Shown here: piece by piece, positions 56,796 to 64,000 of the stretch
Numbering within the stretch: position 1 is the stretch's first letter
Layout: every line of letters begins with the position of its first letter
Assembly: GCF_018390635.1 (NCBI RefSeq)
Contig: NZ_JAHBGE010000064.1
Coordinates: forward strand, 62,001 to 126,000
Direction: 5' to 3'
Origin: Ancylobacter lacus
Lineage (GTDB): Bacteria; Pseudomonadota; Alphaproteobacteria; Rhizobiales; Xanthobacteraceae
Length of the DNA: 64,000 bases
Notes under the pieces: generated by a model
The model's database searches: none
Told to the model about the DNA's origin: nothing
Seen by the model: only the letters and a program-made list of their open reading frames with translations
Made by a program: the position numbers and the translations under genes

Positions 56796-57463
56796 ACACG
56801 CACGTCGAGAACCAGCCGGCCGATCTGCCCGCCACCGCCACCGCCATCACCGACTGTCCGGTCGAGGTCGCCGTCTCCGCCCCGGTGTCGGTGGGGCAGG
56901 GCTTCCGGCCCTATGACCGCTTCGGGGTGACGATCGCCGGGCGCGGCGGGCGCGAGGTGTCCTATACCCGCGACATACTGCGGGTCGGCGATGTCGCGGC
57001 GGTGCTCGCCCTCGATCCCGTCCGGGACTGCTTCGTGCTCATCCGGCAGTTCCGCCTCGCCGCCCATCTCGCCACCGGGCGGGGCGAGGTCGTGGAGATC
57101 GTGGCGGGCGGCATCGAGGCGGGGGAGGCGCCGGAGGCCGCCGCCCGCCGCGAATGCGTGGAGGAGATCGGGATCGCCCCCTCCGCCCTGCTGCCGCTCT
57201 ACCGCTTCATGCCGACGCCGGGCGCGACGGACGAGTTCGTCAACGTCTTCCTCGGCATCGTCGATTCCACCCGGGTGCCGGTGGAGGCGGGGGCGGCGAG
57301 CGAGCAGGAGCACACCCAGCCCTTCCTCATCCGCACCGCCGACGCGCTGGCGTCGCTGGAGGCGGGCCATGTCGGCAACGCGTTCCTGATCACCGCCCTG
57401 CAGTGGTTCGCGCTGAACCGCGACCGCCCGGCGGTGCGCGCCTTCCTGGAAGGTGCGGCATGA
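56792..57463 (+). CDS. Nudix hydrolase (ADP-ribose pyrophosphatase-like)
   Basis: A 223-residue protein with a complete Nudix box, GGIEAGE then RRECVEEIGI (pattern Gx5Ex7REUxEExGU), in the middle of the sequence. The surrounding LALDPVRDCFVLIRQFRLAAH and EFVNVFLGIVD match ADP-ribose/nucleoside-diphosphate-sugar pyrophosphatases. It starts with TTG overlapping the yejF stop (TTGA) and its own stop overlaps the next gene's ATG, so it belongs to the transporter operon. The first 40 residues are an extension not needed for the fold. Confidence 0.85.
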   Translation: MNTHVENQPADLPATATAITDCPVEVAVSAPVSVGQGFRPYDRFGVTIAGRGGREVSYTRDILRVGDVAAVLALDPVRDCFVLIRQFRLAAHLATGRGEVVEIVAGGIEAGEAPEAAARRECVEEIGIAPSALLPLYRFMPTPGATDEFVNVFLGIVDSTRVPVEAGAASEQEHTQPFLIRTADALASLEAGHVGNAFLITALQWFALNRDRPAVRAFLEGAA

Positions 57464-58410
57464 GCGGCGCGGTTCTGTTCGCCGTCACCGGCATGGAGGG
57501 CGAGGGCTGGGCGGACGCGCTGCGCGCGCTCGATCCGGCGCGGCCGGTGCGGGTGTGGCCCGATGTCGGCGCGCCGGAAGAGATCGCCTATGCCTGCGCG
57601 TGGAAGCCGCCGGCCGGCGCGCTGAAGGGGCTTGCCGGCCTGCGGGCGATCTTCTCGATCGGCGCGGGGGTGGACGCGCTGGTCGGCGATCCCGCGCTGC
57701 CGGCGGAGGTGCCGCTGGTGCGCGCGGTGGACCCCGACCTCTCCACCCGCATGTCGGAATATGTCGTGCTCAACGTGCTGGCGCATCACCGCCGGCTGCC
57801 GCGGGCGCTGGCGGACCAGAAGGCGCATCGCTGGATCCAGCACGACCAGCCCGCCGCCCCGGCGGTGCGGGTGGGGATATTGGGGCTCGGCGAGCTGGGA
57901 ACGGATGCCGCCCGCAAGCTGGCGGTGATGGGCTTTCAGGTGGCGGGGTGGAGCCGCTCGCCGCGAGAGGTCGAGGGCATCGCCTGCTTTGCCGGGGCCG
58001 AGGGGCTGGCGCCTTTCCTCGCCCGCACCGACATTCTCGTCGTGCTGCTGCCGCTCACCCCGGCGACGCGCGGCATCGTCGACACCGCCCTGCTGCGCGG
58101 CCTTGCCCGCGACGGCGCGCTGGGCGGGCCGGTGCTGATCAATGCCGGGCGCGGCGGTCTGCAGAACGAGGCGGACCTCCTCGCCGCGCTCACCGACGGC
58201 ACCCAGCTCGCCGCCTCGCTCGACGTGTTCGAGACCGAGCCGCTGCCGGGCGACAGCCCGTTCTGGGACCTGCCCAACGTGCTGGTGACCCCGCACATGG
58301 CGGCGGATATCGATCCCGCCGCCTTCGCCCGCCATGTGCTCGGCCAGATCCGCCGGCTCGAGGCGGGCGCGCCGCTGCAGCACGTGGTGAACCGCGCCGC
58401 CGGCTACTGA
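57460..58410 (+). CDS. Glyoxylate/hydroxypyruvate reductase (GhrA-like)
   Basis: A 316-residue D-2-hydroxyacid dehydrogenase. The Rossmann motif is VGILGLGELGTDAAR, and the catalytic residues are Arg in NAGRGGLQN, Glu in SLDVFETEPLP and His in VTPHMAADI. MSEYVVLNVLAHHRRLP and the general length match GhrA, which reduces glyoxylate and hydroxypyruvate. It overlaps the Nudix gene by four bases (ATGA) and is the last gene of the operon. Confidence 0.87.
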   Translation: MSGAVLFAVTGMEGEGWADALRALDPARPVRVWPDVGAPEEIAYACAWKPPAGALKGLAGLRAIFSIGAGVDALVGDPALPAEVPLVRAVDPDLSTRMSEYVVLNVLAHHRRLPRALADQKAHRWIQHDQPAAPAVRVGILGLGELGTDAARKLAVMGFQVAGWSRSPREVEGIACFAGAEGLAPFLARTDILVVLLPLTPATRGIVDTALLRGLARDGALGGPVLINAGRGGLQNEADLLAALTDGTQLAASLDVFETEPLPGDSPFWDLPNVLVTPHMAADIDPAAFARHVLGQIRRLEAGAPLQHVVNRAAGY

Positions 58411-58426
58411 GCGGCTGTTTCGCCGG

Positions 58427-59347
58427 CTATGGAACGGCCGCTGCCGGCCGCCGCACGGTCCGCACCGGTGCGCTCGCCGCCTCGATGCGGGCCAGCGCCG
58501 CCGCCAGCGGCTCGCGCACCACCGCCATGAAGGCGGCGGTGGCGTGCAGCAGCGTGCCCGAATCCTCGACGATGCCGACATGGCCGGGCCAGAACAGAAG
58601 ATCGCCGCGCCGGAGCGCGGCGATGTCGCCGGCAAAGGGCACGGCCGGGCCGAGCAGCGAATCCGGCGCGCGCTCCTGCATGTCGCTGTCGCGCGGGCAG
58701 GCGACGCCGCAGGCGTTCAGCGCCACCTGCACCAGCCCGGAGCAGTCCAGCCCGGCGCTGGAGCGCCCGCCCCACAGATAGGGCAGGCCGAGAAAGCGGG
58801 TGGCGACGGCGACGAAATCCTCTTCCCGCGCCGCCACCGGCACCAGATGGCCGGCGAAGACGTGTAGCCCGCCCTCGGTGACGAGGAAGCGCTCATGGGT
58901 CCGCACCACGCTGAGCCGGGCGCCGAAGGGCAGCAGTGCCTCCGGCGGCAGCTTGATGCTGGGGCCGGGGAAGGCGGGGGTGGACAGCGCCGCCACCTTG
59001 TGGGTCACCGCCGGGCCGGGCGCGGCGAGCGCCTCGGCCGGCATCCAGCCGACATAGCCGTCGGCGTCGAGCTGGCCCCAGGCCCAGCCCTCGGCATCAA
59101 GGTCGTAGACGGTCATGGTCTCGCCGAACAGCGCCTCGGTCACGAGGCTGCCATGCGGGTCGGGCTCGCGGCGCAGCGGGGCGCGGGGCCACACCACGCG
59201 CTGCGCCGTGCCGTCGGCGAAGCGCGGGGCCGCGACACGCCCACGCAGGCAGGCGGCGGCGAGGTCCGGCCGGGCGGGGGTCAGGCGCGGGTCCAGCGGT
59301 GCGGCGCCTGTCTGGTCCGGCGCGGCTTCGGGCGGGGTGGGGGTCAT
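58427..59347 (-). CDS. NlpC/P60 peptidoglycan endopeptidase
   Basis: A 306-residue protein with two SH3-like segments in the first half (for example TVYDLDAEGWAWGQLDADGYVGWMP). A C-terminal NlpC/P60 domain has the catalytic Cys202 in GLDCSGLVQ, His256 in GHVGIVED and a third polar residue near His268. It would cut murein peptide stems (gamma-D-Glu-diamino acid endopeptidase). No signal peptide is visible, as in the related YkfC-type recycling enzymes that act on imported fragments in the cytoplasm. It overlaps the MarR gene by four bases and is near leucyl aminopeptidase. Confidence 0.88.
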   Translation of the reverse strand: MTPTPPEAAPDQTGAAPLDPRLTPARPDLAAACLRGRVAAPRFADGTAQRVVWPRAPLRREPDPHGSLVTEALFGETMTVYDLDAEGWAWGQLDADGYVGWMPAEALAAPGPAVTHKVAALSTPAFPGPSIKLPPEALLPFGARLSVVRTHERFLVTEGGLHVFAGHLVPVAAREEDFVAVATRFLGLPYLWGGRSSAGLDCSGLVQVALNACGVACPRDSDMQERAPDSLLGPAVPFAGDIAALRRGDLLFWPGHVGIVEDSGTLLHATAAFMAVVREPLAAALARIEAASAPVRTVRRPAAAVP

Positions 59348-59694
59348 CGCGGCAGCCCTCGGGCGACGGCGACCACGAGGTCGCCGAGACGTTCCAGATA
59401 CAGCGCGCCTTCCACCGTGCGCTGGATCACCACATTGCGGCGGTCGGCCTCGTCGCGGCGGCGCGAGACCAGCTTCATCTGGCCCATCGTGTCCAGCGCC
59501 CGGGTGATGACCGGCTTGGTCACGCCCAGCCGTCCGGCAAGGCCGCGCACGGTGTGGGGCGGCGCCTCCAGATACACGGTGAGCAGGATGGCGAGCTGGC
59601 GCGGGCTGAGGTCGGGCTCACCGTCGCGCACCTGCGCCAGCGCCAGCTCCTGGAGCAGGCGCAGCGCCTGGGACGGACGCATCTCGACGGCCAT
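59344..59694 (-). CDS. MarR-family transcriptional regulator
   Basis: A 116-residue winged-helix regulator, a little short for MarR. It has the core SPRQLAILLTVYLEAPPHTVRGLAGRLGVTKPVITRALDTMGQMKLVSRRRDEADRRNV, with the conserved DxRxx wing (EADRRN). It probably represses its own promoter, where a 15-base palindrome lies. It overlaps the NlpC/P60 gene by four bases, so both are on one transcript. A longer version starting at 59727 is possible but would span the palindrome. A GAAGGG ribosome binding site supports 59694. Confidence 0.85.
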   Translation of the reverse strand: MAVEMRPSQALRLLQELALAQVRDGEPDLSPRQLAILLTVYLEAPPHTVRGLAGRLGVTKPVITRALDTMGQMKLVSRRRDEADRRNVVIQRTVEGALYLERLGDLVVAVARGLPR

Positions 59695-59707
59695 GGCGCA
59701 CCCTTCG

Positions 59708-59722
59708 TGCCACGTCGTGGCA
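59708..59722. promoter_or_regulatory. Palindromic operator candidate for the MarR regulator
   Basis: TGCCACG-T-CGTGGCA is a perfect inverted repeat of seven bases per arm with a one-base centre, lying 14-28 bases upstream of the MarR start. MarR proteins typically bind such 15-20 base palindromes over their own promoter, so this is the likely autoregulatory site. No other copy of this palindrome was noticed in the window. Confidence 0.6.
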
Positions 59723-59796
59723 ATCATTACGGTTGCGGTCTGTTTCCGTCATCATCGCCGTCGCCCGGCAAGAAAAGCTTAACGCGGCGCCGCGCT

Positions 59797-61173
59797 TCAG
59801 CCGAAACGTTCCGCCAGCAGCGCGTCGAGGGCGCGGATGGTCTGCGCCTCGCCGCCCTCGGGCCGGCCGGGCCGGGCGGAGGGGTTCCAGGCATAGATAT
59901 CGAGATGCAGCCAGGAGGGCGCGCGCTCGACGAAGCGCTTCAGGAACAGCGCGGCGGTGATGGAGCCGGCGAAGCTGCTGCCGGGGGCGTTGTTGAGGTC
60001 GGCCACCGGGCTGTCCAGCATGCCGGCGTAAGGCTGCCACAGCGGCAGCCGCCAGAGCGGATCGGCGGTCGCGGCGGAATGGCGGGCGATGTCGGCCGCC
60101 AGCGTCTCGTCGTCGGTATAGGCCGGGGGAAGCTGCGGGCCGAGCGCGACGCGGGCGGCGCCGGTCAGCGTCGCGAAGTCGATCATCAGGTCCGGCGTCT
60201 CTTCGTCGGCATAGGCCAGCGCGTCGGCCAGCACCAGCCGGCCCTCGGCATCGGTGTTGCCGATCTCGACCGAGAGGCCCTTGCGCGAGGGCAGGATGTC
60301 GCCGGGACGGAAGGCGGCGCCGGAGATGGCGTTCTCCACCGCCGGGATCAGCACCCGCAGCCGCACGGGGAGCCCGCGCGCCATGATCATGTGGGCGAGG
60401 CCCAGCGCATTGGCCGCCCCGCCCATGTCCTTCTTCATCAGCAGCATGCCGCTGGAGGGCTTGATGTCGAGCCCGCCGGTGTCGAAGCACACGCCCTTGC
60501 CCACCAGCGTCACCTTGGGCGCGTCGGGCGCGCCCCAGGTGAGGTCGATGAGGCGCGGCGCCCGGGTGCTGGCCCGCCCCACGGCGTGGATCATCGGGAA
60601 ATTTTCGGCCAGCAGCTCGTCGCCGGTGATGACGGCGATGTCGGCGCCGTGGCGGGCGGCGAGGTGCCGCGCCGCCTCTTCCAGCTCGGCCGGGCCGAGG
60701 TCGTTGGCGGGGGTGTTGACGAGGTCGCGGGTCAGCGTCACCGCCTCCACCGTGCGGCGCAGCCCGGCGGCGTCGACCTCCTCCGGGATCACCAGCCGGG
60801 CGGCGGCGCCGTGCCGCTTGCGGTAGCGCTCGAAGCGGTAGGCGCCGAGCGCGAAGCCCAGTGCGGCGAGGGTGGGGTCGCCGACGATGTGGGCGAGGCG
60901 GTAGTCGCCCGCCGGCAGCGCGGTGGCGAGCTTGCCATAGGCGAGCCCCTCGCCCTTGGCGGGATCGACCCCGAACAGCACGCCGCCGATGCCGCCATCG
61001 GCATCCGGCAGCACCTGCACCGCGCCGGCCTCGCCCTTGAAGCCGCAGGCCTCGGCGAAGGCCAGCATCGCCGCCGGCAGGCCGCCGGCCACGGCGCGCC
61101 AGTCGCGCCGGGTGACGCACCAGACCGGCCGCACGTTCCAGGCTTCGGCGGGGGAGATGAGGCGCTCGGTCAT
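59797..61173 (-). CDS. Leucyl aminopeptidase family protein (M17)
   Basis: A 458-residue cytoplasmic metallopeptidase. The C-terminal catalytic domain shows LVGKGVCFDTGGLDIKPSSGM, DMGGAAN and the M17 signature NTDAEGRLVLADAL, which supply the metal-binding Asp and Glu and catalytic Lys residues. It trims N-terminal residues from peptides, which fits a location close to NlpC/P60 and the peptide importer operon. The start at 61173 was chosen because the longer open frame upstream lacks protein-like sequence. Confidence 0.93.
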   Translation of the reverse strand: MTERLISPAEAWNVRPVWCVTRRDWRAVAGGLPAAMLAFAEACGFKGEAGAVQVLPDADGGIGGVLFGVDPAKGEGLAYGKLATALPAGDYRLAHIVGDPTLAALGFALGAYRFERYRKRHGAAARLVIPEEVDAAGLRRTVEAVTLTRDLVNTPANDLGPAELEEAARHLAARHGADIAVITGDELLAENFPMIHAVGRASTRAPRLIDLTWGAPDAPKVTLVGKGVCFDTGGLDIKPSSGMLLMKKDMGGAANALGLAHMIMARGLPVRLRVLIPAVENAISGAAFRPGDILPSRKGLSVEIGNTDAEGRLVLADALAYADEETPDLMIDFATLTGAARVALGPQLPPAYTDDETLAADIARHSAATADPLWRLPLWQPYAGMLDSPVADLNNAPGSSFAGSITAALFLKRFVERAPSWLHLDIYAWNPSARPGRPEGGEAQTIRALDALLAERFG

Positions 61174-61210
61174 GGCACAGCTCCGGGAGACGGGGAATCG
61201 TGGGGAAGGC

Positions 61211-61801
61211 TCAGGGTATCGCCAGCTCGAAGCCGCCCTCGCCGACGACATAGACCGCGCCCTGCCGCACCGGCAGATCGGCGGCCTCGGCCTTGGGCAT
61301 GCCGGCCATGGCGTGGAGAATGGCGCGCACCACCCCGCCATGGGTGACGAGCACGGTGTCGTCGTCGAGCGTGACGACGCCGGCCATCACCCGCTCCATC
61401 AGCATCTGGTAGCTCTCCCCGCCCGGCGGCTGGAAGTGCCAGGGGTCGCCGTCACGCACCGCCACGGCGGCGGGGTCGCGCCGGCGCAGCTCCGGCCAGG
61501 TGAAGCCTTCCCAGCGGCCATAGGAGATTTCGACGAAGCGGGCGTCGCGGGTGAAGTCGTCGGGCCGCAGCTCCAGCGTCGCCCGCAGGATCGCCATGGT
61601 GCCGGCGGTGCGCGACAGCGGGCTGGCGACATAGTGCAGCCGCTCCGGCGCCGGGTGCATCTCGGCGATGACGCGGCCGGCGGCGGCCGCCTGTTCGCGG
61701 CCGAGATCGTTCAGCGGTATGTCCTTCCCGCCCTGAAGGCGGCCGGCGAGGTTCCAGTCGGTCTCGCCGTGCCGGACCAGGAAGATGCGGCGCCTGCTCA
61801 T
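61211..61801 (-). CDS. Histidine phosphatase family protein
   Basis: A 196-residue phosphoglycerate-mutase-fold enzyme. The catalytic motif FLVRHGETDWN carries the phospho-histidine near residue 11, and ASPLSRTAGT and VTHGGVVRAI supply the remaining Arg and His. Members are broad phosphatases; the substrate is unknown. Its ATG overlaps the stop of the upstream secreted-protein gene (ATGA), and it lies 37 bases before pepA-like aminopeptidase on the same strand. Confidence 0.9.
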   Translation of the reverse strand: MSRRRIFLVRHGETDWNLAGRLQGGKDIPLNDLGREQAAAAGRVIAEMHPAPERLHYVASPLSRTAGTMAILRATLELRPDDFTRDARFVEISYGRWEGFTWPELRRRDPAAVAVRDGDPWHFQPPGGESYQMLMERVMAGVVTLDDDTVLVTHGGVVRAILHAMAGMPKAEAADLPVRQGAVYVVGEGGFELAIP

Positions 61802-62424
61802 TGTCCGATCGGCACGACATGGGTGTAGCTGCGGCCGAACGGCGGGTAGGCCACCCGCACGGTCACGCTGGTGCCGCCCGGCGGGGGGAAGCCCTTGTAG
61901 AACAGCCGCACCCCCTCGACCTGCCGGCCGACGCAGAATTTCGAGCCGGCATCGGTGCCGGTGGCGGTGAAGCCGCCGATGTCGGTGCGGATGCGCCCGA
62001 CGCTCGGGCCCTGCAGGATGGTGACGGTCGGCGCCTGCCCCATCTGGCACAGCCGGTCGACCGTGCCGGCGGCGAAGATCATGGAGCGCGAGCCGCCGCC
62101 GGTGACGAAGGCGAGCTGGTCGCGGTCGTTGCGCCCCCCGCTCGGGCTGACATAGTTCGGGAACACCGCGCCGCCGAAGCCGAAGATGCGGTTCACCAGC
62201 GGGTATTGCTGGAAGGTCGGCGGCACGCCGCGGTCGAGCCCGGGCCCGGTGCCGGGCGGCGGGGCGAGCGCGGGGTCGCCGGAATACGGCGGCGGCCCGA
62301 CCACGATGGAGGGCATCTGCGCCTGCGCCATGCCGGTGCCGGCCAGCAGCACGAGGCCGAGCGCCGCGGCGAGGCGGGCGGCCCGGCGGGGCCGCGCGGC
62401 GGGCTCATTCCGGTCGGACGCCAT
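61798..62424 (-). CDS. Exported protein of unknown function
   Basis: A 208-residue protein with a basic N-terminus and Sec signal (LAAALGLVLLAGTGMAQAQ), then a Pro/Gly-rich segment and a C-terminal domain of about 130 residues. It contains VNRIFGFGGAVFPNYVSP and two cysteines (RLCQMG and KFCVGR). No known domain is recognised. The gene lies between fabI copy 2 and the histidine phosphatase and overlaps the latter. An ATG at 62439 would add five residues; the GGGGAAA before 62424 supports the shorter form. Confidence 0.7.
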   Translation of the reverse strand: MASDRNEPAARPRRAARLAAALGLVLLAGTGMAQAQMPSIVVGPPPYSGDPALAPPPGTGPGLDRGVPPTFQQYPLVNRIFGFGGAVFPNYVSPSGGRNDRDQLAFVTGGGSRSMIFAAGTVDRLCQMGQAPTVTILQGPSVGRIRTDIGGFTATGTDAGSKFCVGRQVEGVRLFYKGFPPPGGTSVTVRVAYPPFGRSYTHVVPIGQ

Positions 62425-62489
62425 GAGTTTCCCCAGCATGGAACGTGTCCCCAACATGGATTCAGTGGCCTTGCATCGCCGCGCCGCGT

Positions 62490-63320
62490 TCAGTCCCGGT
62501 CGAGCGTGAGGTCGGGCGCCTCGGGATTCTTCATGCCGACCACGTGGTAGCCGGCATCGACATGGTGGATTTCGCCGGTCACGGCGCGGCCGAGATCGGA
62601 CAGCAGATACATGCCGGTATCGCCGACCTCGTCGATGGTCACGGTGCGGCGCAGCGGCGCGTTCAGCTCGTTCCACTTCAGGATATAGCGGAAGTCGCCG
62701 ATGCCGGAGGCGGCCAGCGTCTTGATCGGGCCGGCGGAGATGGCGTTGACGCGGATGTTCTTGGGGCCGAGATCGGCGGCGAGGTAGCGCACGCTGGCCT
62801 CCAGCGCGGCCTTGGCGACGCCCATGACGTTGTAGTGGGGCATCCACTTCTCGGCGCCGTAATAAGTCAGCGTCAGCATCGAGCCGCCATTCGTCATCAG
62901 CTTCTCGGCGCGCTGGGCGACCGCGGTGAAGCTGTAGCACGAGATCAGCATGGTCTTGCTGAAATTGTCGGCCGTGGTGTCGACGTAGCGCCCGTCCAGC
63001 TCGTTCTTGTCGGAAAAGGCGATGGCGTGGACGAGGAAGTCCAGCCCGCCGAGCTGGCGCTCGGTCTCGGCGAAGACGGCGTCGATCGTGGCGGGGTCGG
63101 TGACGTCGCAATGGCCGACCACGCTGGCATCGAGTTCCGCCGCCAGCGGCTCCACCCGCTTGCGCAGCGGCTCGCCCTGATAGGTGAAGGCGAGCCGGGC
63201 GCCCTGCGCCGCCGCCGCCCTGGCGATGCCCCACGCGATCGAGCGATTATTCGCCACGCCCATCACCAGGCCGCGCTTGCCGCTCATGAGCCCCGCCGAG
63301 GCCTTGCCAACTTCCGTCAC
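62490..63320 (-). CDS. fabI: Enoyl-ACP reductase FabI (copy 2)
   Basis: A 276-residue enoyl-ACP reductase with [21 protein letters not shown] at the N-terminus and the Tyr-x6-Lys pair in [14 protein letters not shown]. It is clearly similar to the copy in the fabAB operon but distinct along its length, for example TYYGAEKWMPHYN here against [13 protein letters not shown] there. I chose the GTG at 63320, which has a GGAG ribosome binding site; a TTG at 63335 and ATG at 63287 are alternatives. It heads a minus-strand run with the secreted protein and histidine phosphatase genes. Confidence 0.92.
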   Translation of the reverse strand: MTEVGKASAGLMSGKRGLVMGVANNRSIAWGIARAAAAQGARLAFTYQGEPLRKRVEPLAAELDASVVGHCDVTDPATIDAVFAETERQLGGLDFLVHAIAFSDKNELDGRYVDTTADNFSKTMLISCYSFTAVAQRAEKLMTNGGSMLTLTYYGAEKWMPHYNVMGVAKAALEASVRYLAADLGPKNIRVNAISAGPIKTLAASGIGDFRYILKWNELNAPLRRTVTIDEVGDTGMYLLSDLGRAVTGEIHHVDAGYHVVGMKNPEAPDLTLDRD

Positions 63321-63523
63321 GCCGCGCTCCGTCAACCACTGCTCCCCGGTCCGGGAGCCGTTCCTATCGCACAGCGGCGAAAGCCGCTCAAGCGAGGCGG
63401 TCGACGCGCCGGCACGGGAGCGGACCCGCGCGGCATCCGGGAGACGATCTGACGTACAGGAAGACTTGGCCTTCGGCGCCGCGTCGCCCCGAAGGCGGTT
63501 CCGCCCCGCCGTGGCGGGGCGTC

Positions 63524-63571
63524 TTCAGCCGGCGCCGTCGCGGCGGGGTTTCAGCCGGCGCCGTCGCGGCG
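63524..63571. repeat. 22-base direct repeat, period 26, at a gene end
   Basis: The same 22 bases (beginning TTCAGCCGGCGCCGTC) occur at 63524-63545 and 63550-63571. The right copy contains the stop and last codons of the DnaJ-like gene, and the left copy repeats them just past the stop. This looks like a small tandem duplication by replication slippage. Confidence 0.8.
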
Positions 63572-64000
63572 TTTGCGCATCAGCGCTTCCAGCTCGGGGT
63601 CGTGCTGGTCGGGCAGGGCGATGCGGGCGGTGGCCAGCAGGTCGCCGCTGACACCCTCGCCCTTCGGCAGGCCCTTGCCGCGCAGGCGGAAGGTGCGCCC
63701 GTTCTGGGTCCAGGCCGGTACCGCCAGCTCGACCGAGCCCGACAGGGTCGGCACCCGCACCTTGCCGCCGAGCACGGCGTCGGCCAGCGGCACGGGCAGG
63801 TCGAGCCGGAGGTCGCTGCCCTCCACCCGGAACTGGCGGTGCGGGGCATAGCCGACCACGACATAGGCGTCGCCCGGCGCGCCGCCATAGGGGCTCGGCT
63901 CGCCCTGGCCCTTCAGGCGCAGGCGGTAGCCCTCGGCGACGCCGGCGGGAATCTTCACCTCGACGGTGCGCCCGTTGGGCAGCGTGACCTTGACCGGCCC
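63551..64000 (-). CDS. DnaJ-class (CbpA-like) co-chaperone, C-terminal part
   Basis: The last 149 codons of a gene that runs off the right edge, so the J-domain is outside the window. The visible part is the double beta-barrel C-terminal domain of DnaJ/CbpA proteins: VKIPAGVAEGYRLRLKGQGEPSPYGGAPGDAYVVV and DLRLDLPVPLADAVLGGKVRVPTL. It binds unfolded substrates for DnaK. A zinc-finger CxxCxGxG region is not visible in this part, so CbpA versus DnaJ cannot be decided. A short direct repeat surrounds its stop codon. Confidence 0.88.
   Translation of the reverse strand, partial: GPVKVTLPNGRTVEVKIPAGVAEGYRLRLKGQGEPSPYGGAPGDAYVVVGYAPHRQFRVEGSDLRLDLPVPLADAVLGGKVRVPTLSGSVELAVPAWTQNGRTFRLRGKGLPKGEGVSGDLLATARIALPDQHDPELEALMRKRRDGAG

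Noticed and set aside
63503-63520. GCCCCGCC/GGCGGGGC inverted repeat near the DnaJ-like gene end
   Set aside because: Almost no loop and no T-tract on either strand, so a terminator call is not supported.

Overview
The window is a GC-rich, densely packed stretch of chromosome from an alphaproteobacterium. The order Hyphomicrobiales is the best fit, possibly a Xanthobacteraceae-like genus. The evidence is an Irr-type iron regulator divergent from fabA-fabB-fabI, a CycM-type membrane cytochrome c, AddAB rather than RecBCD, a TsaE-AmgK fusion beside MurU, a DivL-like kinase with tyrosine at the phospho-acceptor position, and two Ku proteins around LigD. The genus is inference. No rRNA, tRNA, CRISPR array, insertion sequence or prophage was recognised.

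Layout. 1-2.5 kb: small exported proteins and a YoaK/DUF1275 membrane protein. 2.7-4.6 kb: an AIM24-family protein followed by a two-lobed pepsin-like protein. 4.6-6.6 kb: a split ChrA transporter translationally coupled to a CYTH-like protein. 6.8-9.6 kb: transaldolase, a TauE/SafE permease and a VOC ring-cleaving dioxygenase. 9.7-21.7 kb (minus strand): trxA, addA, addB, murU, tsaE-amgK and a DivL-like kinase, which group redox, double-strand-break repair, MurNAc recycling and cell-cycle signalling. 21.8-27.5 kb (minus): ubiE, ubiB, coaBC, dut, an Rrf2 regulator and cysK. 27.7-30 kb: a DUF2076 protein, an L,D-transpeptidase and a lipoprotein. 30.4-36 kb: a DMT permease and an NHEJ cluster (ku, ligD, ku). 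36-41.9 kb: moeB-like, an AT-rich membrane-anchored Mrr-like nuclease, a patatin-like lipoprotein, a 2-hydroxyacid dehydrogenase, an SH3 protein and an aberrant ureohydrolase. 42-47.7 kb: irr, fabABI, pheA and cycM. 48-58.4 kb: a Yej-type peptide ABC importer operon with two binding proteins, interrupted by an HTH/PIN toxin-antitoxin-like pair, then a Nudix hydrolase and a hydroxyacid reductase. 58.4-64 kb (minus): NlpC/P60, MarR, leucyl aminopeptidase, a histidine phosphatase, an unknown secreted protein, a second FabI and the end of a DnaJ-like chaperone.

How the genes fit together. Most of the window is housekeeping. Themes are envelope turnover (AmgK/MurU, L,D-transpeptidase, NlpC/P60, Yej importer, leucyl aminopeptidase), DNA break repair by two routes (AddAB recombination, Ku/LigD end joining), and membrane lipid synthesis under an iron-regulated neighbour. 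The accessory elements most worth a second look are the toxin-antitoxin-like pair embedded in the Yej operon (54.3-55.2 kb), the AT-rich membrane Mrr-like gene (36.9-37.8 kb), the AIM24/pepsin-like pair (2.7-4.6 kb), the ureohydrolase lacking the usual first metal-binding motif (41.0-41.9 kb), and the CYTH/ChrA/ChrA operon (4.6-6.6 kb).
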